Shown: positions 16,821 to 23,826 of the stretch, one piece after another | How the letters are laid out: each line of letters starts with the position of its first letter | Position numbering within the stretch: position 1 is the first letter of the stretch | Assembly: GCA_028285945.1 (NCBI GenBank) | Contig: JAPYNE010000049.1 | Location: 1-44,171, forward strand | Reading direction: 5' to 3' | Length of the DNA: 44,171 nucleotides | Source: Candidatus Foliamicus numerosus | GTDB taxonomy: Bacteria; Pseudomonadota; Gammaproteobacteria; Steroidobacterales; Foliamicaceae | Notes under the pieces: model-generated | Told to the model about the DNA's origin: nothing | Seen by the model: only the letters and a program-made list of their open reading frames with translations | Databases searched by the model: none | Made by a program: the position numbers and the translations under genes

Positions 16821-16845
16821 CACTTGCCGCTCCTATTGCGTTTCC

Positions 16846-16870
16846 TTGAATAACGGAATCCATTATTAAA
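16846..16870. promoter_or_regulatory. Operator-like dyad upstream of fic
   Basis: Left half TTGAATAACGGA and right half TCCATTATTAAA are inverted repeats matching at 10 of 12 positions around a single central base. The dyad lies between the probable -10 box (16884-16889) and the fic start, where a bound protein would block transcription. The Fic protein's own C-terminal winged-helix-like domain is an obvious candidate ligand; that is inference. Confidence 0.5.
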
Positions 16871-16883
16871 CTTTAGACGATAA

Positions 16884-16889
16884 ATTATA
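16884..16889 (-). promoter_or_regulatory. Probable -10 box for fic
   Basis: A perfect TATAAT on the minus strand, 63 bp before the fic ATG, in an AT-rich stretch. No clear -35 hexamer is seen. Confidence 0.4.
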
Positions 16890-16977
16890 ATAAAAGATTA
16901 GATTTTTGTGCGCGATCATCCACGCGGCTGCACAACCTAATTTCGGATGGCGGTTATCAAGGCGCGAGATCACCACG

Positions 16978-17034
16978 ATGCAATACCTTCGCAATCACAG
17001 GACTGCCGAGAACGAACAGTCCCATATGTCGTGA
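16978..17034 (+). pseudogene. 3'-end remnant of a transposase (left copy)
   Basis: The frame reads MQYLRNHRTAENEQSHMS then TGA, and matches the end of the remnant at 20954-21010 ([21 protein letters not shown]). Over 67 bp the two are about 82% identical by eye, and the match continues past the stop (GAACCCGC). The right copy extends upstream into an integrase-core-like C-terminus, so this is taken as the tail of the same element type. No further coding upstream is recognised. Confidence 0.55.
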
Positions 17035-17048
17035 ACCCGCACACATAA
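17033..17048 (+). repeat. Target-site duplication, left copy
   Basis: GAACCCGCACACATAA abuts the left end of the IS and recurs exactly at 18621-18636 abutting its right end. The following T also matches but is ambiguous with the IS terminal base. Confidence 0.85.
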
Positions 17049-18620
17049 TGTCAGCCCAAAGTTGTAATGTCCCCTTTCTCCAAAGTACAGATGTCCCCTT
17101 TTGCGGCAGTGCGGCGGATTCGTTCCGTTGGACTTGGAGGGCTGGATTTTGGGGAAGGAGCAAGTGCTGATGAGCGGCAGGGAGGTGGATCGTCTGGATG
17201 TGGTTCGGAAGGTTGCGGCGAAGCGCCTTTTGCAGCGCGAGGCGGCCGTCCGGTTGGGATTGGGCGTCCGCCAGGTGAAGCGCCTGGTTCGGCGTTACCG
17301 GGACGACGGGGCCGCGGGGTTGGTGTCCAAGCGCCGGGGCAAGCGGTCGAACAACGTGATTGATGAGGTCGTTCGCCGGAAGGTCATGGGCTGGGTGCGG
17401 CGGCGCTATGCGGATTTCGGCCCGACCTTGGCGCGCGGGAAGCTGGCGGAGGCTCACGGGTATCGGCCGGGCGCGGAGACGCTGCGCCAGTGGATGATCG
17501 CGGAGGGCTTGTGGAAGGCGAGGTCGCGGCCTAGGGCGCGGATCCACCAGCGGCGGCCGCGGCGGCCGTGCTTCGGCGAGCTGGTCCAGGTGGACGGCTC
17601 GCCGCACGCCTGGTTCGAGGGCCGGGGGCCCGAATGCACGCTGATCGTGTTCATCGAAGACGCCACGAGCCGGCTGTTGCATTTGCGCTTTGTTCCGGCG
17701 GAGACGACCCAAGCGTATATGGAGGCGCTGGGCGCATATCTGGGCCTTTACGGCCGGCCGGCGGCGCTGTATTCGGACCGGCACGGCATCTTCCGGGTGA
17801 ACCAGGGGCGCTTGGAGGGCAAGGTGACGCAGTTCACGCGGGCGTTGAAGACCCTGGACATCGAGCCGATCCACGCCGGCACGCCGCAGGCCAAGGGCCG
17901 GGTGGAGCGGGCCAACCGGACGCTGCAGGACCGCCTGGTCAAGGAGTTGAGGCTGGAAGGCATCGGCTCCATGGAGGCGGGCAACGCCTTTCTGCCGTCG
18001 TTCATGGCGGACTACAACCGGCGTTTCGCGGTGGCGCCCAAAAGCGGGGAGGACGCCCACCGGGCGGTGCTGCACGACGCCGGGGAGCTGGGCCTGATCC
18101 TGCGCCGGCACGCCACGCGCAAGCTGTCGAGGAACCTGACCTTCCAGTATCTCAACCGCGAGTACCAGATCACCGGCCAGGGCAAGGGCTACCGCTTGCG
18201 CGGCGCCTCGGTGACGGTGTGCGACGCCTTCGGCGGCAAGGTGGATGTCTTGCGCAAGGGCCGGCCGCTGGCCTTCCGGGTGCTGGCCGAGGGCGCCGCG
18301 CCGCCGGCCCTGGACGACGGGAAGAGCGTGCGGCGCACCGTCGACGAGGCGAAGGCCCGCCAGCGCGCCCGGCCCCGCTACAAGCCCGCGCCGGACCATC
18401 CCTGGAACCGGATGATCCGGCGCGACATCGCCGAGGCCGAAGCGCGGCGGACGGCGCGATGAGGAGGGCGGGGGCCGCGGCCGGCGGCCGCCCGGTTCCG
18501 GGGCCCCGGCCGCCATGCTCCCTGCGCCGCGGAACCGGCCTCCTTCAAAGAACATCCGACCGCCCAAAAGGGGACATCTCTGAATGGGAGAAAAGGGGAC
18601 ATTTCTACTTTGCGTTGACA
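17049..18620 (+). mobile_element. Complete insertion sequence, ISNCY/IS1202-like
   Basis: A 1572-bp element. The ends form an inverted repeat of about 26 bp starting TGTCA and ending ATGTCCCC, with 22 of 26 bases matching between 17049-17074 and the complement of 18595-18620. Each end also holds a second TGTCCCCTTTT motif about 20 bp further in, presumably transposase binding sites. A 16-bp direct duplication flanks it. One transposase gene fills it. Long target duplications are known from the IS1202-related elements formerly placed in ISNCY; the exact subgroup needs an ISfinder comparison. Ends, gene and duplication are all intact, so the insertion looks recent. Confidence 0.9.
17170..18462 (+). 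CDS. ISNCY/IS1202-like DDE transposase
   Basis: A 430-residue transposase. The N-terminus has a helix-turn-helix (LLQREAAVRLGLGVRQVKRL, residues about 17-36). The rve-like catalytic core has ELVQVDGSPHAWFEGRG, YSDRHGIFR and GRVERANRTLQ, placing the DDE triad at D142, D203 and E246. A C-terminal domain of about 130 residues follows, rich in basic residues. The ATG at 17170 is chosen because AAGGAG lies 9 bases upstream; the frame is open further 5' but without a site. It fills the IS between the two terminal inverted repeats. The G+C content is as high as in the core genes, unlike the flanking island genes, which suggests a different origin. Confidence 0.93.
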   Translation: MSGREVDRLDVVRKVAAKRLLQREAAVRLGLGVRQVKRLVRRYRDDGAAGLVSKRRGKRSNNVIDEVVRRKVMGWVRRRYADFGPTLARGKLAEAHGYRPGAETLRQWMIAEGLWKARSRPRARIHQRRPRRPCFGELVQVDGSPHAWFEGRGPECTLIVFIEDATSRLLHLRFVPAETTQAYMEALGAYLGLYGRPAALYSDRHGIFRVNQGRLEGKVTQFTRALKTLDIEPIHAGTPQAKGRVERANRTLQDRLVKELRLEGIGSMEAGNAFLPSFMADYNRRFAVAPKSGEDAHRAVLHDAGELGLILRRHATRKLSRNLTFQYLNREYQITGQGKGYRLRGASVTVCDAFGGKVDVLRKGRPLAFRVLAEGAAPPALDDGKSVRRTVDEAKARQRARPRYKPAPDHPWNRMIRRDIAEAEARRTAR

Positions 18621-18636
18621 GAACCCGCACACATAA
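18621..18636 (+). repeat. Target-site duplication, right copy
   Basis: Identical to 17033-17048. Without the IS, the sequence would read straight from the transposase remnant tail into the methylase upstream region. Confidence 0.85.
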
Positions 18637-18715
18637 TTGACGCGCGGATTGATACGCGCTACATTTCGCCCCATGGAAAGGAATCCTTGCTGCCGTGCCG
18701 GCGGGAGGCGAAAAG

Positions 18716-19648
18716 ATGACTGATCAGGCCCTCACGCCGACTCTTTGGGAACCCTCGCCAGCGGAATCGCCCCGGGGGCGCCGCGAGACACGCCGCCTCA
18801 TCGGCAACGCCGCAAAGCGCCGCAGGAAGATGATCGCTTTCGGGTGGTATGGCGGTAAATATGTGCATCTGGACTTCATTCTTCCCCACCTCCCCATCGA
18901 TGCCGAGCACTTTTGCGACGTTTACGGAGGAAGCGCGGCGGTTCTCATCAACCGTATTCCGGCGAAGGTCGAAACGTACAACGATCTCGACACGGAACTG
19001 GTCAATTTCTTCGCTGTTCTGCGCGAACAGCCGGATGATCTCATCCGCAGCATTGGGCTTACGCCCTTCTCAAGAGCGGAGCTCGTCAAAGCATGCGGAT
19101 CTTCGGAGAATCTGTCATCTCTTGAACGCGCCCGACGGTTCTACGTTCGCGCCCGGCAGACCCGCACGGGACTGGCTCAAACCAGCAGCGAAGGCCGCTG
19201 GGCGCATTGCGTTCTGACTTCCAGAGCTGGCATGGCGGGCGCGGTGTCCCGCTGGCTGGGAGCGGTTGAAGGACTTCCCCAAATTGCACAAAGGCTCCAG
19301 CGAGTGCAGATCGAAAACGCTCCCGCTTTAGAAGTGATCCGGCGCTACGACACGCCGAAAACGCTTTTCTACCTGGATCCGCCTTACGTCCATGATAGCC
19401 GCGGCGATTCGAGCGCTTACGGGCATGAAATGACGGATCAGGATCATCGCGACTTGGCGGCTGTGCTCCATGCGCTCAAGGGTCGGGCGGTGCTTTCAGG
19501 GTACCGATGCGATCTTTACGACGATCTGTTTGGCGACTGGCGCCGTGCGGATGCGCCGGAGAAGATATGCAACTCCTCAAAGAGCGTCAGGCGGGAATCG
19601 TTGTGGATGAATTTCGATCCGACTTCCGACAGCAATGGCCGCTCCTGA
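18716..19648 (+). CDS. DNA adenine methylase, Dam family
   Basis: A 310-residue N6-adenine methyltransferase of the Dam/MTaseD12 group. The N-terminal SAM motif is WYGGKYVHLDFILPHLP (G46-G47-K48); DVYGGSAAVLINR is the next SAM-binding strand; the catalytic motif is YLDPPY (D221-P222-P223-Y224). The ATG at 18716 has GGGAGG 7 bases upstream, the best ribosome site in this part of the window. It overlaps the endonuclease gene by 14 bp, as in a restriction-modification operon, so it most likely protects the host at the site the nuclease cuts. Its recognition sequence cannot be read from the protein. The IS lies 95 bp upstream and may affect its promoter. Confidence 0.9.
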   Translation: MTDQALTPTLWEPSPAESPRGRRETRRLIGNAAKRRRKMIAFGWYGGKYVHLDFILPHLPIDAEHFCDVYGGSAAVLINRIPAKVETYNDLDTELVNFFAVLREQPDDLIRSIGLTPFSRAELVKACGSSENLSSLERARRFYVRARQTRTGLAQTSSEGRWAHCVLTSRAGMAGAVSRWLGAVEGLPQIAQRLQRVQIENAPALEVIRRYDTPKTLFYLDPPYVHDSRGDSSAYGHEMTDQDHRDLAAVLHALKGRAVLSGYRCDLYDDLFGDWRRADAPEKICNSSKSVRRESLWMNFDPTSDSNGRS

Positions 19649-20747
19649 CCGGGAGCGGGCCAGAGGGATACTGGACGCAGCATGGAAGGAAATCTCTGAG
19701 GAAGACGGCAAAGCCCGCTCCCGCGAAATAAGCCCTGCGGTTCGCGCTCGCATTGCGCAATTGCTCAACTCGGAAGCGGTCTCTTTCACTTATAGCCTGC
19801 CGACGCAGTTGCTCGGCAAAGTTGCTGATCCGCGCCTTGATGCCCTCTGTCTTCAGCGCGGCGAAAACGAAGAATCCCAATGGGACCCCAGAGGTTTTGC
19901 TGCACGTGTGATCGTTCCGTGGGTGAGTGAGAATGAGAATGTGTTGGGGACGAGCCAGGACCCCTACGTCAGCAATCCGCTGCGGCAGGCTCGAGTTGTG
20001 CCGAATCCCCCCAATGTGCGCCCGAATACGCTGCCGCTTTGGCAAGATCTCCACGAAGCCCTGAATGATGTCGAGGAACGGAATGATCCAGATTACACGC
20101 TGGTTGTATTCCGGGAGGTCCTTCGCCAAATCCACGAGATTCTCAAGAGTCGCCGGTTCAACTATCCGAAGCTGACGCGCATCAGCTTGGAGCAAGCGCT
20201 TTTTCTTGTTCGGCGGCTGCTTGGGGCTTCGCGCGAAGGCGAGCATGGGATGTCGCTCGCGGCCGCGTTGTTCAAGGTCATTGGGCCGCGTTTTGGTTTG
20301 TGGGATGAAGTGGTTCGGCGGTCATCGACGACTACCGACCTAGCCAGCGGCATGACCGCCGACTTGGAGTGCCGCAAGTGCGGCGAGCTGGTTTATGCGA
20401 TTGAAGTAAAGGAGCGAATGATCAGGCTCTCTGATGTGATCGCGTTTGACGAAAAGCTGAGCCGCCGCCGGTTAACCGAAGCCTTGATTAACGCGCCCGG
20501 GGTCAACGCTTCTGATGCCGAGGGTGTGCGAAATCGAATCCGGCTCATGTGGGGCCGCGGAATCAACTTGTACAACGCGACCATTGAGGAGCTTGCTTCG
20601 GTTACGCTGAGCTTGGCCGGCGAAAGAGGTCGCCTTGAATTCGTGGCGGAAGTGGGCAATCAACTCGACGAATTTGCCCGACCCTCCGGCAAAGCCGCAT
20701 GGCGCGACTTATTGAAGCGCATTCTTGACGGTTCCGAGTTCGCGTGA
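19635..20747 (+). CDS. Type II restriction endonuclease, SacI-family-like
   Basis: A 370-residue protein. The N-terminal half resembles the SacI restriction endonuclease family: YSLPTQLLGKVADPRLDALCLQ, DPRGFAARVIVPWV, LG.S.DPYVSNPLR. The C-terminal part has a PD-(D/E)XK-like core, MTADLECRKCGELVYAIEVKER (aspartate, then E-V-K). Family assignment is from memory of conserved stretches and should be checked. The ATG at 19635 lies inside the end of the adenine methylase gene, so translation is coupled: methylase first, nuclease second, the safe order for a mobile restriction-modification pair. A GAGCTC specificity would follow from SacI but cannot be asserted for a distant homologue. Composition is less GC-rich than the core. 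Confidence 0.75.
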   Translation: MAAPDRERARGILDAAWKEISEEDGKARSREISPAVRARIAQLLNSEAVSFTYSLPTQLLGKVADPRLDALCLQRGENEESQWDPRGFAARVIVPWVSENENVLGTSQDPYVSNPLRQARVVPNPPNVRPNTLPLWQDLHEALNDVEERNDPDYTLVVFREVLRQIHEILKSRRFNYPKLTRISLEQALFLVRRLLGASREGEHGMSLAAALFKVIGPRFGLWDEVVRRSSTTTDLASGMTADLECRKCGELVYAIEVKERMIRLSDVIAFDEKLSRRRLTEALINAPGVNASDAEGVRNRIRLMWGRGINLYNATIEELASVTLSLAGERGRLEFVAEVGNQLDEFARPSGKAAWRDLLKRILDGSEFA

Positions 20748-20784
20748 CTTCTGCGAGAGCATTGCGGCTGTGTGCTGTGGCTAA

Positions 20785-20892
20785 GGCCTATGCGCTCCCC
20801 TGTTTGCGTGGAGCGTCGGCGGCAGGACAGCCGCCGCCGAGCCCCATGGACGGGTTCATGCGTCTCCACGCAAACAGGGGAGCGCATAGGCC
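20785..20892. repeat. Long perfect hairpin, copy 1
   Basis: A 28-bp arm (20785-20812, starting GGCCTATGCG) is exactly complementary to 20865-20892. The 52-nt interior contains a second GC-rich stem (CGGCGGC/GCCGCCG). Read on the minus strand the interior starts GACGCATGAA, as in copy 3. It lies 37 bp after the restriction gene stop and next to the transposase remnant. Confidence 0.85.
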
Positions 20893-21010
20893 GAAGGGCC
20901 GGCACTTCTACAACCAGGTCCGCCCCCACTGCGCCCCGGACTTGCCCGCCCCGATGCAATACCTTCGCGAACACAGGCCAGCCGAGCACGGATCGTTCCA
21001 TATCTCGTGA
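20893..21010 (+). pseudogene. 3'-end remnant of an integrase-core transposase (right copy)
   Basis: The frame ending at TGA 21008-21010 reads [16 protein letters not shown] then [29 protein letters not shown] followed by P..YL is the typical C-terminus of rve-type transposases of the IS3/IS481 kind. Everything upstream is missing: the frame is interrupted by hairpin copy 1. Its last 57 coding bases and the following bases match the left remnant at 16978-17034. The two remnants point the same way and enclose the IS and the restriction-modification genes. Confidence 0.65.
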
Positions 21011-21093
21011 ACCCGCATACCGCATTGCGGTTGGGCGGGCAAGCTGTCACACTTGCGCGACAGGATTACAGAAGCCCGCAAGGGGCGTTAACG

Positions 21094-21834
21094 GTGAAGA
21101 TTCTTCTCGGAGTGAACGTGGACCATGTGGCCACGCTGCGCCAGGCCCGCAATACCGCCTACCCCGATCCGGCGGAGGCCGCCCGGCAGGCGCTTGCGGC
21201 CGGCGCCGACTACATCACGGTGCATCTGAGGGAAGATCGCCGCCATATCCAGGATCAGGACGTGAAGCGCTTGATCGATTCGCCCGGCGTGAGGGTGAAC
21301 CTGGAAATGGCCGCCACCGAGGAAATGGTGGCACTGGCGGAGCGCTGGCGGCCTCAAGACTGCTGCCTGGTGCCGGAGAGGCGCGAGGAACTCACAACGG
21401 AAGGCGGCTTGGATGTTGCAGGGCAGGCCGCCGCCCTGAGGGCGGTTTGCGCGCGATTGGCGGCTGCGGGCGTGCGCGTTTCCCTTTTCATTGATCCTGA
21501 CGAAGCGCAATTGCGCGCCTCGGCGGCGGCGGGGGCGCCCGTGGTTGAGCTGCATACCGGTGCTTACGCCGCCGCCGCCGAGGCCGCGCAGGCAGCGCAA
21601 GAGCTTGCCCGTATTCGCGAGGCCGCCCGGGTCGCTGCGGGCCTGGGGCTGGTGGTCAATGCGGGGCACGGGCTGCACTTCGGGAACACGGCCGAAGTGG
21701 CCGCGATTGCCGAGATCGCGGAACTCAATATCGGTCATGCTATCGTTTCCGAAGCGATATTTGATGGTCTTTCCGGCGCCGTCAGGCGAATGAAGCAACT
21801 GATGACGGCGGCGCGCCAAGCACAGGCGGTCTGA
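21094..21834 (+). CDS. pdxJ: Pyridoxine 5'-phosphate synthase
   Basis: A 246-residue TIM-barrel enzyme that condenses 1-deoxy-D-xylulose 5-phosphate with 3-amino-2-oxopropyl phosphate to form pyridoxine 5'-phosphate. Family motifs: [15 protein letters not shown] at the start, [68 protein letters not shown] and [14 protein letters not shown] at 21094 is chosen because the conserved N-terminus ([15 protein letters not shown]) follows at once, with AAGGGG about 8 bases upstream; the frame is open to 21007 but that part overlaps the transposase remnant. acpS starts 6 bp after the stop, the classic pdxJ-acpS pair. Confidence 0.97.
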   Translation: MKILLGVNVDHVATLRQARNTAYPDPAEAARQALAAGADYITVHLREDRRHIQDQDVKRLIDSPGVRVNLEMAATEEMVALAERWRPQDCCLVPERREELTTEGGLDVAGQAAALRAVCARLAAAGVRVSLFIDPDEAQLRASAAAGAPVVELHTGAYAAAAEAAQAAQELARIREAARVAAGLGLVVNAGHGLHFGNTAEVAAIAEIAELNIGHAIVSEAIFDGLSGAVRRMKQLMTAARQAQAV

Positions 21835-21840
21835 GGGCAC

Positions 21841-22239
21841 ATGATTTACGGGATTGGAACGGATTTGCTGCGAATTGACCGGGTGGAGCGCGTGTACCGG
21901 CGCTTCGGCGAGCGCTTCCCGCGGCGCATCCTGATGGACTCCGAGCGGCGCGAGTTCTGCGGGGCGAAAAATCCCGTTCGGTTTCTGGCCATGCGATTCG
22001 CCGCCAAGGAAGCCATCGTAAAGGCCCTGGGAACCGGCTTCCGCCACGGCATGTGGGTGCGCGACGCCGGGGTGAGACATAACAGGCGGGGCCGCCCGGA
22101 GATCATTTTTTCGGCACGCGGGAAGGCCGCGTGCGCGGCCGCGGGCATCAGTGGCGGCCACTTGAGTTTGACCGACGAAGCCGGCCTGGTGGTGGCGACG
22201 GCCATACTGGTTACTGGAGAGCAGGGGAACAAGGGATGA
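21841..22239 (+). CDS. acpS: Holo-[acyl-carrier-protein] synthase
   Basis: A 132-residue phosphopantetheinyl transferase that moves 4'-phosphopantetheine from CoA to apo-ACP. Motifs: IYGIGTDLLRIDRVERV at the N-terminus, with the metal-binding aspartate (D8), and RFAAKEAIVKALGTGFR, with the second metal ligand glutamate; HLSLTDEAGLVVATAI closes the fold. It follows pdxJ by 6 bp and overlaps the next gene by four bases (ATGA), so the three genes are translated from one message. Confidence 0.96.
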   Translation: MIYGIGTDLLRIDRVERVYRRFGERFPRRILMDSERREFCGAKNPVRFLAMRFAAKEAIVKALGTGFRHGMWVRDAGVRHNRRGRPEIIFSARGKAACAAAGISGGHLSLTDEAGLVVATAILVTGEQGNKG

Positions 22240-23123
22240 ATACGACGCTGGTTCTTGATATTGAGACGGTTCCGGATGTGGAGATGGGCCGGGCGCTTTA
22301 CGGGCTCGATGACCTGGAGGAGGGCGAGGTGATGCGGGCCATGCTGCATCACTACAAGCAGCGCACGGGGCTGGACTTTCTCCCTCCGATTCAGCATCGC
22401 GTGGTGGCGATCGCGCTGGTGCTGCGAAACGAGGAAGGGGTTCGGCCGCTGGTGCTGGGCGAGGAAAAGGCGCCGGAGTTGGATTTGATCACGCGCTTTT
22501 TCCGCGGCATTGAGCACTATGTTCCGGATCTGGTGAGCTGGAACGGGGCGGCCTTCGATCTGCCGGTATTGAATTTCCGCGCGCTGCGCCACGAGGTTCA
22601 GACCCCGGTTTACTGGGAAACCGGGGCGAAGGACCGCGCCTTCCGCTTCAACAACTACCTGTCGCGCTTCCACTGGCGCCACACGGACCTCATGGACGCC
22701 CTGTCCGGCTTTCAGGGACGCGGCCGCCCAAGTCTGCGCGAAGCCAGCGCTCTGCTGGGCCTTCCCGGCAAGAACCTGATGAAGGGCTCCAGCGTGATGG
22801 ATGCCTATCTGGAAGGCAGGATCGGGGATATTCGCCGCTATTGCTTGGAGGACGCGCTCAACACCTACCTGGTGTTCCAGCATTTTCAGTTTCTGCGCGG
22901 CCATCTCGCGCAGGGCAATCTCGATGAGGAGTACGGCTTGCTGATCGATGTGCTCAAGGCAAGCGGCGAACGCCATTTGAAGGATTTCGCGGGGAGCCTG
23001 GAGGCCGATCCTGAAGAAGAGCAGGCCGGGGCGGTTCCGGCGGGGGATGCGGAGGAGATTTCGGACGAGGCGCCGCAGGACGCGCAGGAGTCAAAGGAGC
23101 AGGAAGTTGCGGAGGAAGGATAG
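22236..23123 (+). CDS. Predicted 3'-5' exonuclease, PolB-like (DNA_pol_B_exo2 type)
   Basis: A 295-residue DEDDy-type exonuclease of the family related to the proofreading domain of family B polymerases. Exo I: LVLDIETVPDVEMG; exo II: LVSWNGAAFDLPVLNFRAL; exo III: YCLEDALNTYLVF (Y...D). HTDLMDALSGFQGRG and KGSSVMDAYLEG are also family-typical. The last 50 residues are acidic and low in complexity (EEEQAGAVPAGDAEEISDE). ATG 22236 overlaps the acpS stop (ATGA). The role in the cell is not established for the family; the position suggests housekeeping DNA or RNA processing. The related DEDDh-BRCT gene at 14556 belongs to another branch. Confidence 0.9.
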   Translation: MNTTLVLDIETVPDVEMGRALYGLDDLEEGEVMRAMLHHYKQRTGLDFLPPIQHRVVAIALVLRNEEGVRPLVLGEEKAPELDLITRFFRGIEHYVPDLVSWNGAAFDLPVLNFRALRHEVQTPVYWETGAKDRAFRFNNYLSRFHWRHTDLMDALSGFQGRGRPSLREASALLGLPGKNLMKGSSVMDAYLEGRIGDIRRYCLEDALNTYLVFQHFQFLRGHLAQGNLDEEYGLLIDVLKASGERHLKDFAGSLEADPEEEQAGAVPAGDAEEISDEAPQDAQESKEQEVAEEG

Positions 23124-23161
23124 GCCGCAGGTGAGTTTGCGCTGCTTATGCTTCGGTCCCT

Positions 23162-23302
23162 TGCCTTTGCGCGCTTCGCTCTCGCGGGAGACGCTGTGCG
23201 CGCCAAGCTATTGGCGCGCACTGGCTTGGTTCCGCTCTGCGCGCCAAGCCATTGGCCCACAGTGGCTTCAACACTCCCGCGAGAGCGAAGCGCGCAAAGG
23301 CA
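23162..23302. repeat. Long perfect hairpin, copy 2
   Basis: A 29-bp arm (23162-23190, starting TGCCTTTGCG) is exactly complementary to 23274-23302. The interior is longer than in the other copies because a unit of about 38 bp with its own stem (TGCGCGCCAA/TTGGCGCGCA, 23197-23220) is repeated imperfectly. It lies 38 bp after the exonuclease stop and 29 bp before the transpeptidase start. Confidence 0.85.
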
Positions 23303-23331
23303 CTACGGCAGGCATCGCCCGCATCTGATCC

Positions 23332-23814
23332 ATGCCTCCGCAAATCGTCATCGACATCGCGCGCCAGATGCTCGTGCTTGCCGATGGGGGCGAGGCACGG
23401 CGCCGATGGCCGGTGTCCACTTCGCGGTATGGTCCGGGGGAGTTGGAGGGCAGCTTGGGCACGCCGCGCGGCCGTCATCGCATACGGGCCCGCATTGGCG
23501 CGGGGCAGCCCCCCGGGGCCGTTTTCCTGGGCCGTCGTCCAACCGGAGAAATCCACTCCCGCGAGCTCGCCCGGAAACATCCCTCCCGCGACTGGATTCT
23601 CAGCCGGATCCTCTGGCTGTGCGGGGAACAGCCCGGACTTAACCGGCACGGGAGGGTTGATAGCATGCGCCGCTACATCTACATCCACGGAACGCCGGAT
23701 TCGGAGCCCATGTCGGTGCCGAGGTCGCACGGCTGCGTGCGCATGCGCAATGCCGATGTGATGGAGCTGTTCGACTGCGTGCTTGCTGGCTGCCGGGTTG
23801 ATATCCGATCTTAA
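23332..23814 (+). CDS. L,D-transpeptidase (YkuD domain)
   Basis: A 160-residue YkuD-fold protein. L,D-transpeptidases form 3-3 crosslinks in peptidoglycan or attach lipoproteins to it. The catalytic block is intact: YIYIHGTPD followed by SVPRSHGCVRMRNADVMELF, with C135 as nucleophile and H133 in S-H-G-C-V-R-M. The N-terminal QIVIDIARQMLVLADGG is the usual first strand pair. No signal peptide is visible, which is odd for a periplasmic enzyme; a start further upstream is blocked by the hairpin. The short form without a binding domain occurs in other gammaproteobacteria. No strong ribosome site precedes the ATG. nagZ, a cell-wall recycling gene, follows after 12 bp. Confidence 0.88.
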   Translation: MPPQIVIDIARQMLVLADGGEARRRWPVSTSRYGPGELEGSLGTPRGRHRIRARIGAGQPPGAVFLGRRPTGEIHSRELARKHPSRDWILSRILWLCGEQPGLNRHGRVDSMRRYIYIHGTPDSEPMSVPRSHGCVRMRNADVMELFDCVLAGCRVDIRS

Positions 23815-23826
23815 GGGAGAGCGCCG

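Noticed and set aside
16957-18630. Long minus-strand frame across the IS
   Set aside because: It is antisense to the transposase and reads proline/arginine/histidine-rich sequence typical of GC-rich shadows. Its last part merely translates the transposase remnant backwards.
20893-21093. PdxJ starting at 21007
   Set aside because: The frame is open from an ATG there, but those 29 codons cover the trailing sequence of the transposase remnant, and the family N-terminus begins at the GTG at 21094.
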